Assembly (NCBI GenBank): GCA_014584695.1
Contig: JACTMI010000008.1
Span: 79,333-143,332, forward strand
Length of the DNA: 64,000 nt
Direction: 5' to 3'
Source: Acidobacteriota bacterium
GTDB lineage: Bacteria; Acidobacteriota; Thermoanaerobaculia; Multivoradales; JAGPDF01
Shown here: in pieces, positions 42,928 to 52,117 of the stretch
How positions within the stretch are numbered: the stretch's first letter is position 1
Layout: each line of letters begins with the position of its first letter
Notes under the pieces: model-generated
The model's database searches: none
What the model was told of the DNA's origin: nothing
Seen by the model: the letters and a program-made list of their open reading frames with translations, nothing else
Translations under genes and position numbers: made by a program

Positions 42928-43896
42928 CTACCAGGACAGCGCCGGGCCCGAGCCGAAGGTGTAGCGGACGAGATGGAAGAAGAGCGGTGCGGCGAAGCAG
43001 AGGGAGTCCACTCGATCCAGGATGCCGCCGTGGCCGGCGAGGATCGTGCCGAAGTCCTTGATCCCACGGTCACGTTTGATCGCCGAGGCGACGAGACCAC
43101 CCGCGAACCCGAAGAGACAGATCGCCAGAGCGAAGCCGGCCGCCTGGGCGGGCGAAAAGGGCGTGGCCCAGTGCAGCGCCGCGCCGATGGCCGTCGCGGT
43201 CGCCACACCTCCGACGAATCCCTCGACGGTCTTGCTCGGGCTCACCTGGGGCGCTATCGGCCGCCGGCCCAGGAGCTTCCCCCAGACGTACTGGAAGACG
43301 TCCGAGAGCTGAACGACGATCACGAGGAACAGCAAGAGCTTGGCATTCGCCGCCTCGCCCGCGGCAGCGGGCAGCGGCAGCATCAGGAGAGCGGGAGCAT
43401 GGCTGAGGCAGTAGACGGCGATCATCAGGCCCCACTGGATCTTGGCGACCCGCTCGAGGAAGTGCCGTGTGTCACCCGCCAGGGCGCTGCGCGCCGGCAC
43501 GAAGAGGAACGCGTAGACGGGGATCAAGATCGCGAACAATCCGTACCAGCGCGCCGCCACCAGCGCGTACTGCAGCGGCAGCACGACGAAGAAGCTGTAG
43601 AACAGCGTGGCGTGGTCGCCGCGCCCGGTCGGCGTCAAGGTGATGAACTCCCGCAGCGCCAGGAACGAGAGCAGGGCATAGAGCACCACCGTGCCGATCG
43701 GACCCAGCAGCAGCGCCGCGCAGAAGACCCCTACCATGACCCACCAGGCGTTGACCCGAGCGACGAGGTTCTCGACCGTCGCGCGGGCCGCACCGGTGCC
43801 CACCCGCCGCCGCAGGATCGCCGAGACCAACGAAGCCACTGTCAGCAGCGCCAGGACGCCGCCGAGCAAGAAGCGCAGATCGTCGTCGATGCTCAT
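42928..43896 (-). CDS. cdsA: Phosphatidate cytidylyltransferase
   Basis: An integral membrane enzyme of 322 residues making CDP-diacylglycerol from phosphatidic acid and CTP. The CdsA signature is almost complete: SAIKRDRGIKDFGTILAGHG followed by GILDRVDS, with SPSKTVEGFVGGVAT before it and DVFQYVWGKLLGRRPIAPQ containing the magnesium/CTP aspartate. The N-terminal helices form the usual eight to nine spans. Its ATG overlaps the plsC stop by 4 bases (ATGA), so it is translated together with the acyltransferase. Confidence 0.93.
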   Translation of the reverse strand: MSIDDDLRFLLGGVLALLTVASLVSAILRRRVGTGAARATVENLVARVNAWWVMVGVFCAALLLGPIGTVVLYALLSFLALREFITLTPTGRGDHATLFYSFFVVLPLQYALVAARWYGLFAILIPVYAFLFVPARSALAGDTRHFLERVAKIQWGLMIAVYCLSHAPALLMLPLPAAAGEAANAKLLLFLVIVVQLSDVFQYVWGKLLGRRPIAPQVSPSKTVEGFVGGVATATAIGAALHWATPFSPAQAAGFALAICLFGFAGGLVASAIKRDRGIKDFGTILAGHGGILDRVDSLCFAAPLFFHLVRYTFGSGPALSW

Positions 43897-44600
43897 CGCG
43901 CCTCCGCAACCTCCGCCGGCCGTGGCCGATCTCCCCAGAGCTCCACCAGGGCGCCACGCGCCCGCTCGAGAAAGGCCTCCCGCTCCTCTCCGGGCGCCAG
44001 CCGCATCGGAGCCCCGAACGTCGCGGTGGCCGAGAGCGGAACCGGGACGAATTCCCCCTTGGGCAACACGCGATTCAAGTGGTCGAGCCACACCGGCACG
44101 AGCTCGATCGCGGGGCGCGCGGCGCAGAGGTGAAACAACCCGCTCTTGAACGGCAGGGGCATTCCTCCGGGCCCGCGGGTCCCCTCCGGAAAGAGGATGA
44201 GCGAAGCCCCGCCGTCGAGCGCCGCGACGGTCGCCTCGACGGCGCGGCGCGCCGCGGTGACGATCTCTTCCCGGGGCCGGTCGCCGGCCAGCCGGCGCTC
44301 GATCAGCACGGCGCGAAAGGCCCGCTCTGCGAGCAGGCGGCGAAACGAAGTCTGACGCCAGTAGTCGGCTCCCGCCACGGGTCGGGTTCGGGCGCGCAGA
44401 GCCGGAGGCAGCGACGACCAGAGGACGACGAAGTCGAGATGGCTGCTGTGGTTGGCGAAATAGACTCGCTGTTGCAGCTCGGGCTGACACCCCACCCAAC
44501 GGGCGGTGGCGCCGGTCAACAACCAAGCGAGCGCGGCCACCGAGCGAGCGAGCCCGCGTTCGATCCGATTCGGTTCCAAGGTCTGGTCGCTAGGAAGCAT
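43893..44600 (-). CDS. 1-acylglycerol-3-phosphate acyltransferase (PlsC family)
   Basis: A membrane-associated acyltransferase of 235 residues that would make phosphatidic acid from lysophosphatidic acid. Motif I NHSSHLDFVVLW (HxxxxD) and motif III LILFPEGTRGPGG are conserved; the glycerophosphate-binding region is AFRAVLIERR. One N-terminal hydrophobic helix anchors it. It sits between the CDP-alcohol transferase (11-base overlap) and cdsA (4-base overlap). The product of this gene is the substrate of CdsA, and CDP-diacylglycerol is a substrate class of the upstream enzyme, so the three form one phospholipid operon. Confidence 0.92.
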   Translation of the reverse strand: MLPSDQTLEPNRIERGLARSVAALAWLLTGATARWVGCQPELQQRVYFANHSSHLDFVVLWSSLPPALRARTRPVAGADYWRQTSFRRLLAERAFRAVLIERRLAGDRPREEIVTAARRAVEATVAALDGGASLILFPEGTRGPGGMPLPFKSGLFHLCAARPAIELVPVWLDHLNRVLPKGEFVPVPLSATATFGAPMRLAPGEEREAFLERARGALVELWGDRPRPAEVAEAR

Positions 44601-45294
44601 CAGCGCGCCGCCGGAGCGCCTCGGCCAGCGACTGCAACCGGCGGAGGGAGGTCACCAGCGCACCCGCGGCGATGACCGCCAGCCCGACCACCAGCGCGCC
44701 CCCCGGCGGCGCGCCGAGACCAGCCTCCAACGGACTCGCCAGCGCGGCGAGCGTCAGCGTGAACATCCGGTGCTGCTTGGCCATCGGTCCGCGAAAATCC
44801 TGGGCAAGTCCCAACGCGCCGCCGAGCTGCCGGAGATAGGCCGTACCCATCGACAGGAGCGCCGCGCACCAGCCCAGCAGCGGGCTGATCGCTCCGAGGA
44901 GTCCTTCCGACGAAAGAGCGGCGATGCCGTAGCCAGCCCCTAGCAAGAGAACGACATCAGCGAAACGGTCCGGCACCTCGTTCCAGAGGTCGCCCGTCGC
45001 CTGCTTGCGGCCGTGCTCGACGGCGACCATGCCATCGAGGAGATTGGCGATCAACCGGAGCTGGATGCAGGCCGCGGCCGCGATCGCCCAGACCCAACGG
45101 GCAGAGGCTCCACCGCCGAGCTGGTAGAGCGCGACGGCGCCCAGCAGCGCCGACACCATGCTCGAGAGCGAGATCGCGTTGGGTCGGACCCCGGCGCGGG
45201 CGAGCCAGCGCGCCGAGGCTCGTGCCCAACCGGTCTCGCGGCTCGACAAGGGGCGGCGCGGCGCAGGGGTTCGGACGGGCTCGATGGGTCGCAC
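44590..45294 (-). CDS. CDP-alcohol phosphatidyltransferase with divergent catalytic motif
   Basis: A 234-residue membrane enzyme with about six helices. The family motif D-x2-D-G-x2-A-R-x8-G-x3-D-x3-D is recognisable but altered: NLLDGMVAVEHGRKQATGDL followed by WNEVPDRFAD. The first and third aspartates are asparagine and AR is AV. Similar NLLDGMVA sequences occur as a subfamily in other bacteria, so the change is likely conserved and the enzyme active on a different alcohol. The head-group product cannot be predicted. It begins at GTG 45294 behind a TATCCT box and leads the three-gene phospholipid operon. Confidence 0.85.
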   Translation of the reverse strand: MRPIEPVRTPAPRRPLSSRETGWARASARWLARAGVRPNAISLSSMVSALLGAVALYQLGGGASARWVWAIAAAACIQLRLIANLLDGMVAVEHGRKQATGDLWNEVPDRFADVVLLLGAGYGIAALSSEGLLGAISPLLGWCAALLSMGTAYLRQLGGALGLAQDFRGPMAKQHRMFTLTLAALASPLEAGLGAPPGGALVVGLAVIAAGALVTSLRRLQSLAEALRRRADAS

Positions 45295-45307
45295 CGCGCG
45301 GAGGATA
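45295..45307 (-). promoter_or_regulatory. Leaderless-type -10 box of the phospholipid operon
   Basis: On the minus strand TATCCT (45307-45302), seven bases, then GTG at 45294. No ribosome site is present. Confidence 0.5.
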
Positions 45308-45699
45308 CCCGAGAAGCTCGAGGGCAAGGCCCTCCCGCGCAGCGGTCTCGGTGGCGGCGCGCTCTTGGCGCGAAGCCTCCCGAGGTCAGAGCTTCGACGC
45401 GCGGGCCAGGTGCCCTCTGGAGTCGGCCCTGGACCGCCCGGCACGTTCCGTTCACCAGGAACCCGGGCGGCACGATGCGAAGGCCGCGACCCATGCAGAC
45501 CGGAAACGCCTCTCGTGCGCCCCGACTCGCGGCGATTCGGTTGGCACCTCGACGCAGCCGCTGCGTCTTCCGGTCGAGTCGACGCGAGCGGGCGGGTCGA
45601 GGACGGACAGGGCCGTCGCCTGGCCGAGTTTGCTTCAACGACGCGCTTGCGACTAGAATGCGCATTGAAGCTCTCCCGACCGACCGAAAAGAGGCCGAT
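45308..45699 (+). other. Intergenic region before the second IPTL-CTERM gene
   Basis: About 390 bases between divergent genes. Apart from a TAGAAT box at 45654-45659 (likely -10 for the gene at 45700) and the ribosome site AGAGG (45690-45694), I see no gene-like frame or strong hairpin. Confidence 0.5.
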
Positions 45700-46284
45700 A
45701 TGCGATTCTTCCGTAGACCCGTCTCGCTCCTCGTCGTCGCGCTGGTCGCTGCCGCACCGCTCGCCGCCGGGACCTTCACGGCGTCCGTCGACGGCTTCGT
45801 CGGGCCGGGCGATCCCAACATGCTGGTCGCCATCATCTCGACGCCGAATTGCACCGGGGGCTACGGTTCGGTCGACGTCTTCTACGATCTCTACGCGCTG
45901 GCGGTCGGCGAAGCCGGAACCTACCAAGTGGAGCTCCTGAGCTCGACGGGGAACACGGCCTTCTACCTCTACGAGAACACCTTCAATCCAGGTGCGGCGG
46001 CGGACAACTGCTACGCTGCCTCGAACTCCGGTAACCCGCAGGTCGTCTCCGTTCAGCTGAACCCCGGGACGCAGTACTTCGTCGCCGCGATCGACGACAC
46101 CTTCGCTCAACTCGGGGACAGCTACACGCTCTCGGTCGAAGGTCCGGGTCCGATCAGCCTGGGCGACTACGTCCCCCCCATCATCCAGGAGATTCCCACG
46201 CTGTCGACCTGGAGCTTGGGAGCTCTGGGGCTCGCGCTCGCGCTCCTCGGGCTCGTCTTGGTGCGGCGGCGCGCCGTCGCCTGA
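45700..46284 (+). CDS. Small secreted protein with IPTL-CTERM sorting signal
   Basis: A 194-residue exported protein. The signal peptide MRFFRRPVSLLVVALVAAAP is cleaved near LAAG; the middle (about 25-150) is beta-rich with cysteines (TPNCTGGYGSVDVFYDLYAL, ADNCYAASNSG) and looks like a single beta-sandwich of the kind seen in bacterial pre-peptidase C-terminal domains (GTYQVELLSSTGNTAFYLYE). The C-terminus is an IPTL-CTERM signal: PPIIQEIPTLSTWSLGALG, then a hydrophobic helix and RRR. The sorting motif shares the extended PIIQEIPTLS with the P-domain protein at 6816, so both are likely substrates of the same exosortase. Function unknown. Confidence 0.85.
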   Translation: MRFFRRPVSLLVVALVAAAPLAAGTFTASVDGFVGPGDPNMLVAIISTPNCTGGYGSVDVFYDLYALAVGEAGTYQVELLSSTGNTAFYLYENTFNPGAAADNCYAASNSGNPQVVSVQLNPGTQYFVAAIDDTFAQLGDSYTLSVEGPGPISLGDYVPPIIQEIPTLSTWSLGALGLALALLGLVLVRRRAVA

Positions 46285-46304
46285 AATCTTGCGCGTCGGG
46301 CGCT

Positions 46305-49300
46305 CTATGGCGCCCGGCACGCATCGCCGTAGAGCAGCGCCGATCGGGTCTCGTGCCACCAAGCGTCGGCGCCTGCCATGCTGGACCCGGTGATCGATTC
46401 GTCGCCACGCCGACGGACCTCGAGGAGCACTTCCGGCGTCCCGGTCAGCCAGGTCAGGGCCTCACCTCCGCGCAGCCACTCGAACCGCGGTTGCCGCGAC
46501 AGCTCGCGCAGTAGCTCGATCCCCAGGCGGTAGCCGTCCGCGACGTCGGGATCCGTCACCTCGATCCGGAACCCCGCGCACTCGACATCGCGGTACTTGG
46601 GATCAGGCGCCTCCGGAGAGGCTCGCGGCGTGAATCGCGTCGGCGCGAGCCGGAAGCCGGGCACGGTGACCGCCACTTGCGCCGGGTCGAGCCAGGGAGC
46701 GCCGATGCGCAAGAACGGTGCTTCGGTGCCCCGCCCCTCCGAGACGTTCGTCGCCTCGAGCAACGCGATCCCGGGGTAGGCGAGCGCCGCCTCGGCGCTG
46801 CGCAGGTTCGGCGACGGCGCTACCCACCGCCGCCCCGTCGCCGGCCAGGTCATCTCCCGGCGCCAGCCCGCCATCGGGACCACCGTGAGCCGCGCCGGCC
46901 GCGCCCGCCGAGCGTTGGCGTAGCGCGCCATCTCGCCCATCGTCAGGCCGTGAACCAACGGCCCGGGGGCGCGACTGACCAGACTGAGTGGGACCTCCTC
47001 GGGCGGCGCCCGCCGAGGTCCGGCGACCCTCCTGCCCCCGAGCGGGTTGGGGCGGTCGAGCACGATCAACTCGATGTCCGCCTCCGCGGCCGCGTCGAGG
47101 CAGAGCAAGAGCGTGCTCGCGTAGGTGTAGAAGCGGACCCCGGCATCCTGCAGATCGAACACCAGCGCATCGAGGCCCGCCAGATCCTCCGCCGTCGGCT
47201 GCGGGTGACCTCCGTAGAGGCTCACCACCGGCAGTCCGCTCTCGCCGTCGATGCCGCTCGGGACACTCTCTCCCGCCGCCGCCAACCCGCGCAGCCCGTG
47301 TTCCGGCGAGAACAGCCGGACGAGATCGAGCCCCTGTTCGCGCAACACCGCGATCGCGTGGCGGCCGTCCGTGGTGACCGAGGCGGCATGGGCGACCAGA
47401 CCGAGCCGCTTGCCCGCGAGCGGCGCGGCATCTCCGGCCGCGATCCGATCGAGCCCGACCTGCACGGCGGCGGGGCCTCCGACTTCGATCTCTCGGTCCG
47501 GATCCGACAGAGCCCGGATCACGGCGTCCGCTAGCGCCGGTCGCACCGCCGCGATCTTCCGGTTCTCTCGCGTCGGGTGGACACGGTTCGTGAGCAGGAT
47601 GAGGAACAGGTCGCGCCCCGGGTCGATCCAGATCGACGTCCCGGTGAAGCCGGTGTGCCCGAACGAGTCGCCCGAGAAGAGCTCCCCGGCCGAGGATCCG
47701 GACGGCGACTTGGTATCCCAGCCGAGCGCCCGCGAGGAGCCCTCCGGGCTCCCCGCCGCCCGCGTGAACAGCTCGACCGTCTCTCGCCGCACGATCCGCT
47801 GGCCGCCGTAGGCCCCTTTCCAGAGCAGCATCTGCGCGAACCGCGCGAGGTCCCGCGCCGTTCCGAACAGTCCGGCGTGCGGCGCGACGCCGCCCAGCGC
47901 GAATGCGTTCTCGTCGTGGACCTCGCCGTGGACGACGCGTCCGCGCCAGGGATCGAATTCCGTCGGCGCGATGCGCGTCGCGAGCCGGGCCTCCGGCCGC
48001 CATCCCGTATCTCGCATGCCGAGCGGCTCGAACAGTCGCTCGCGCACCAACTCGTCGACGGGCCGGCCGGCGACGCGCTCGAGAACCTCCCCGAGCAGCA
48101 GGATGCCGAGGTCGCTGTACCTCATCTGCGCGCCCGGCTCCGAGACGAGCGGCATCGAATAGATGCGGTCCAGAAACGCCGCGCGGCCGGAGAGCTCGCG
48201 ATAGAGCGGCGCCCACCAGTCGATCCCCGAGCTGTGGGTCAGCAGGTGACGGACGGTGACGCGGTCCTTCCCGCTTCCAGCGAAGCGCGGGAGAAAGCTC
48301 GCCACGCGAGCGTCGAGATCGAGCCGCCCCTCGTCGACCAGCAACATCGCCGCGGTGGTCGTCGCAACGACCTTGGTCAGGCTCGCGAGATCGTAGATCG
48401 TGTCGGCCTCGACCTGGGGGGCATCCGGCGCATAGGTCTGCCGTCCGAAAGGCCGCAAGTGCGCGAGCCGGCCGTTCCTGCCGATCGCCACGACTCCGCC
48501 CGGGAAGGCGCCGTCGGCCACCGCCGCCGCGATCAGCCGGTCGACCTCGGCCAGCCCCTCCGGCCGGAAGCCCGCGGTTTCCGGCGAGGAGGGCTCCAAC
48601 TCGAGGCGGCGCGCCGGCCGCTCGATGCCATGTCCGAACGGCGCGACGCCCGGGATCGTGACCGGCAGCTTGCCGGCGATCGGATGCTCTCCGAACAGCG
48701 CCGCGACCGCCGCGCGCTGGCTCGACTCCTCCGCCCCGTAGGCGCACAGATAGACGGGCACGGAGGGGAACTGGGTGAGCAGATACGGGCTGCCGTACGA
48801 GACCACGATCACCGGCGTGCCGCCGGCGGCGAGCCGCTCGACCAGCGCCGCGTGCGTCGCGTCCATGTCGGCGCGCCCCTTCGACGAGGTCACGCGGACG
48901 AAGGCCGAGACGACGACGTGCGTGAAGCCGGGAGCGAGAGCGGCGATCTCGCCGGCGGTCACCTCGGAGATCGCCGGTCCGAGCCGCTTGGTCATCGACA
49001 CGGCGCCCCTGCGCGCCAGCTCGGCCTCCGGCAGCCCGACGATCGCCGCGTTGACCCAGTCGCTCGAGGCCACCAGGTGGAGGATCCGCAGCGGGTCCTC
49101 GATCCGCAGCGGCAGCGTCCGCCGGTCGTCGCGCACCAGCGTGATCGCCGCGCGCGCGATCTCGTCGGCGCGCCGCAGGTCGTCCGGGCGACCGATGTCC
49201 GAGCGGCGGGCCCGGAGCTCCCGCTCGCGCTCGGCGCGGCTCCGATGGAGCCCGAGGCGCGCCTTGGCGGCGAGGATCCGCGCCACCGACGCCTCGATCC

Positions 49301-50414
49301 GCTCGGGCGTGAGCAGCCCCTCCTCGACCGCGCGCAGCAGCGACCGCACCGCCACGCGGGGGTCGGCGGGCAGCAGGACGACGTCGGCCCCGGCCGCGAC
49401 GGCCTCGACCACCGCCTCGCCCATCCACACGCCGCCGACGCCGCGCATCTCCATCGCGTCGGTCACCACCAAGCCGTCGAAGCCGAGCTCGCCGCGCAGC
49501 AGGCCGGTCGAGATCGGGCGGGATAGCGTCGCCGGCCGGCCGCTCGGATCGAGCGCCGGCACGGCGAGGTGACCGACCATCACCGAGTCGACGCCGGCGG
49601 CGATCGCGGCGCGGAACGGTGCGAGCTCGACCCGATCGAGCCGCGCGCGGTCACCCGGAATCGTCGGCAGCTCGAGGTGGCTGTCGAGCGCGGTCTCGCC
49701 GTGGCCGGGGAAGTGCTTGGCGGAGGTCAGGATCCCCCCAGCTCGCGCCCCTTCGACGAAGGCGGCGACCAGCTCCGCGACCAGCTCGGGCCGTTCGCCG
49801 AACGAGCGCAGGTTGATGATTGGATTGGCGGGGTCGCTGTTGACGTCGGCGACCGGGGCGAAAGCCCAGTGGATCCCGGCCGCGCGCCCCTCGCGGGCCG
49901 TCAGCTCGCCTGCGAAGCGCGCCGCCGCGACGGACCGCGTCGCACCCAGCGCCATCGCGTCGGGCAGCGGCGTCGAACCCGACACCACCCGGAAGGAGAG
50001 GCTCCGCTCGAGATCGGAGGCCACCAGGAGCGGCACCGGTGCGGCATCCTCGAGCTCGGCGATCAGCCGCGGGATCGAATCGACCTCCGAGCGGAAGAGC
50101 ACGACGCCACCCACGCCGAGCTCGGAGACCTCGGCGGCGAGCGCCCGGCGCTCCGGAGTGGCGGGATGGTCAGGGCGCCCGTAGGCCCGCACCATCACCA
50201 TCTGCCCGACCCGGCCGGCGAGGTCGAGGCGGCGAAGCGTCGCTTCCGCCCAGGCTCGGCCGTCCGCATCGAGGCCGTCGAAGGCCAGGCGGAGGGAATC
50301 GGGTCCCGGCGCCTCGGGCGAGCTCCCGACACCGCCCGACCGGCAGGCCCAAGTGCCAGCCGCCAGCACCAGGACGCCGGCCGACAACAGACCCCTCCAA
50401 CGCCGGGCGCTCAC
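46305..50414 (-). CDS. Trifunctional murein-recycling lipoprotein: NagZ (GH3) - AmiE-type serine amidase - NamZ (DUF1343) fusion
   Basis: A 1369-residue exported protein, probably a lipoprotein (signal peptide ending AAGTWAC, Cys24). Part 1 (about 40-595) is a NagZ-type GH3 beta-N-acetylglucosaminidase: KHFPGHGETALDSH (234-246, holding the Asp/His dyad) and the nucleophile D319 in LVVTDAMEMRG, with a GH3 C-terminal domain. Part 2 (about 610-970) is a penicillin-binding-fold serine hydrolase like AmiE: S678xxK681 (DLASLTKV), Y766 (RYSDLG) and HTG (920-922). Part 3 (about 985-1369) is DUF1343/NamZ: LFSPEHG, VFDLQDAGVRFYTYAS, DRPNPLGG. In Bacillus these are three genes whose products strip GlcNAc, peptide and MurNAc from wall fragments. 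It overlaps the M14 peptidase gene by 4 bases. Confidence 0.92.
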   Translation of the reverse strand: MSARRWRGLLSAGVLVLAAGTWACRSGGVGSSPEAPGPDSLRLAFDGLDADGRAWAEATLRRLDLAGRVGQMVMVRAYGRPDHPATPERRALAAEVSELGVGGVVLFRSEVDSIPRLIAELEDAAPVPLLVASDLERSLSFRVVSGSTPLPDAMALGATRSVAAARFAGELTAREGRAAGIHWAFAPVADVNSDPANPIINLRSFGERPELVAELVAAFVEGARAGGILTSAKHFPGHGETALDSHLELPTIPGDRARLDRVELAPFRAAIAAGVDSVMVGHLAVPALDPSGRPATLSRPISTGLLRGELGFDGLVVTDAMEMRGVGGVWMGEAVVEAVAAGADVVLLPADPRVAVRSLLRAVEEGLLTPERIEASVARILAAKARLGLHRSRAERERELRARRSDIGRPDDLRRADEIARAAITLVRDDRRTLPLRIEDPLRILHLVASSDWVNAAIVGLPEAELARRGAVSMTKRLGPAISEVTAGEIAALAPGFTHVVVSAFVRVTSSKGRADMDATHAALVERLAAGGTPVIVVSYGSPYLLTQFPSVPVYLCAYGAEESSQRAAVAALFGEHPIAGKLPVTIPGVAPFGHGIERPARRLELEPSSPETAGFRPEGLAEVDRLIAAAVADGAFPGGVVAIGRNGRLAHLRPFGRQTYAPDAPQVEADTIYDLASLTKVVATTTAAMLLVDEGRLDLDARVASFLPRFAGSGKDRVTVRHLLTHSSGIDWWAPLYRELSGRAAFLDRIYSMPLVSEPGAQMRYSDLGILLLGEVLERVAGRPVDELVRERLFEPLGMRDTGWRPEARLATRIAPTEFDPWRGRVVHGEVHDENAFALGGVAPHAGLFGTARDLARFAQMLLWKGAYGGQRIVRRETVELFTRAAGSPEGSSRALGWDTKSPSGSSAGELFSGDSFGHTGFTGTSIWIDPGRDLFLILLTNRVHPTRENRKIAAVRPALADAVIRALSDPDREIEVGGPAAVQVGLDRIAAGDAAPLAGKRLGLVAHAASVTTDGRHAIAVLREQGLDLVRLFSPEHGLRGLAAAGESVPSGIDGESGLPVVSLYGGHPQPTAEDLAGLDALVFDLQDAGVRFYTYASTLLLCLDAAAEADIELIVLDRPNPLGGRRVAGPRRAPPEEVPLSLVSRAPGPLVHGLTMGEMARYANARRARPARLTVVPMAGWRREMTWPATGRRWVAPSPNLRSAEAALAYPGIALLEATNVSEGRGTEAPFLRIGAPWLDPAQVAVTVPGFRLAPTRFTPRASPEAPDPKYRDVECAGFRIEVTDPDVADGYRLGIELLRELSRQPRFEWLRGGEALTWLTGTPEVLLEVRRRGDESITGSSMAGADAWWHETRSALLYGDACRAP

Positions 50415-52117
50415 CGATCCCCCGGCGATAACTCGATGCCTCCCAGGAAGATCCGCTCCAACTCCCCCGACAGCGGGTCCTCCCCCGCCGCCGCGACGAC
50501 CAGGAAATCGGCTGGCACCTCGGGGCGCAGGGGGTGGCTCCAGAGGGCGGCGAGGCGGGCGGTTGGCGGGGCGGGCGGGGCGGCCGTCGCTCGTTCGAGC
50601 GCCCCGACCTGGGCGGCCAGGCTCGGTTCGGCCGGCCGCTCGAGCCGGCGCTCCAGCCGCCGACGCGGCAGGTCGGATCGGTCCGTCGTCACCTCGAGCG
50701 CGGGCCGGCGCGGGCCGCTGAGCTCCGCCGCCCGCCGCAGCGCACCCTCCAGCCGCCGCTCCGGGACCCACCAGCGCACCTTCGCCACGCCGCTGCGCGC
50801 CAGGGCTTCGAGGCCCGGGCCGTCGAGCAGCCGCCGGGCCCGCCAGCCCTCGGCGCCGACCACGAACGCCGGCAGGATCCGCCGCCCCGTGGCGTCGATC
50901 TCCCGCCCGGCGCCGAAGACGTGGGCGTCGCCCAGCTCGACGATCTTCGACCTCGGCGGCCCCACCGCGGCGCAGCCCTCCCGCTCGCGATCGCTCACCA
51001 GCTGGTCGAAGGCGAGATCGGCCCGATAGCGCGTGAGCCCCCGCCCGTCGCCGCCGATCGGCTGCAGCAGCTCGCCGCCGCGCAACGCGACGTCCGCCCA
51101 GACGTCGGCGTTGTTCTCCGGCAGGGCCGCGTAGTCTGCCGGGTCGAAACCGGCCAGATCGTCACGCGCCAGCTCGCCCAGCACGAAGCCGAGGGCGACG
51201 AAATTGAGGCGCGTCAGCTCGGCGAGCGAGCTTTCCGCCGGCACGCCGCCGCTCTCGACCAGCAGCACCGGCGTCCCCCACGCCGTCACCTGGTCGCCGA
51301 AGGAACGCGGGCTGTAGCTGTCGTCGAAGCGCGCCAGCCCCCCGGGCGCGAAGGGCTCGATCGCCGTTGCCACCGCCGCGCCCGCGCGCATCGCGCGCAG
51401 TCGCCCCGGCGTCACCGTCTTCTCGGCGTCGCCCACCACCGCGAGCACCGCGCCGGCGGCCAGTCTGCGTGTCTCGCCCACCGTCCGCCGCCGATTCTGG
51501 TCGTGGAGGTTGAAGCCCAGGATCGGCCGGTGCTCCTCGCGCAGGCGCGCCAGCAGGCGCCCCTCCGGAGTCGCGAGGTGGAGCGCGTCGCGGTTGACAT
51601 CGATCCCCTGCGCGTTGCGGCGCGTGTAGCGCTCGGCGCCGTCCGGGTTGAGCATCGGCACCATCACCAGCGTCAACCGGTCCAGCAGGCGCGCGACCTC
51701 GGGCTCCCCAGCGCGGCTCAGCAGGTAGTCGGCCAGATCGAGCAGCGCCGGCGTCGCCGAGGGCTCGTCGCCGTGCATCTGCGACCAGAGCAGCACGCTC
51801 GCCGGCCCCGCTCCGAGAATCATCCGGTGGATCGGGCGCCCCTCGACCGAGCGCCCCACCTCCTCCAGCCGCAGGGCGCCGGGATGGCGGCCGGCGAGCT
51901 CGCGCAGCCGCTCCTCGAGCTCGGCCGGCCGCAGGCAGGGCGCGACGGTCTGGACCACTCGCGCCGCGGGCCACGCTGCCCAGAGCGTCCGCGGCGTCAA
52001 CGGCTCGGCGGCGCCCGCCGGCGGCGCGGCGAGCGGGAGGCCGAGCGTCAGGAGGAGGATCGGGTAGGCCCGCGCGACGCGGATCGTCGGGGCTCGGCTG
52101 GTCGGAGCTCGGCTCAT
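50411..52117 (-). CDS. M14-family zinc carboxypeptidase, secreted
   Basis: A 568-residue exported metallopeptidase; signal peptide to about residue 37 (PPAGAAEP). The zinc ligands H115 and E118 are in WSQMHGDEPSA, the third, H205, in GFNLHDQN, with substrate-binding N174-R175 in GIDVNRD and catalytic E288 in LLVESGG. The sequence after about residue 330 is a long, less conserved C-terminal region. M14 enzymes of the Mpl/MpaA-type group cut D-Glu-DAP or other wall peptides, which would suit its operon: symporter, this peptidase and the murein-recycling fusion. Other peptide substrates are possible. It overlaps both neighbours (ATGA and GTGA), so the three are co-translated. Confidence 0.9.
   Translation of the reverse strand: MSRAPTSRAPTIRVARAYPILLLTLGLPLAAPPAGAAEPLTPRTLWAAWPAARVVQTVAPCLRPAELEERLRELAGRHPGALRLEEVGRSVEGRPIHRMILGAGPASVLLWSQMHGDEPSATPALLDLADYLLSRAGEPEVARLLDRLTLVMVPMLNPDGAERYTRRNAQGIDVNRDALHLATPEGRLLARLREEHRPILGFNLHDQNRRRTVGETRRLAAGAVLAVVGDAEKTVTPGRLRAMRAGAAVATAIEPFAPGGLARFDDSYSPRSFGDQVTAWGTPVLLVESGGVPAESSLAELTRLNFVALGFVLGELARDDLAGFDPADYAALPENNADVWADVALRGGELLQPIGGDGRGLTRYRADLAFDQLVSDREREGCAAVGPPRSKIVELGDAHVFGAGREIDATGRRILPAFVVGAEGWRARRLLDGPGLEALARSGVAKVRWWVPERRLEGALRRAAELSGPRRPALEVTTDRSDLPRRRLERRLERPAEPSLAAQVGALERATAAPPAPPTARLAALWSHPLRPEVPADFLVVAAAGEDPLSGELERIFLGGIELSPGDR

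Noticed and set aside
46297-46318. Hairpin between the IPTL-CTERM gene and the fusion gene as a bidirectional terminator
   Set aside because: A 7-9 bp GC stem exists, but no T-run follows on either strand and the fusion's stop codon lies within the loop, so I cannot call it a terminator.
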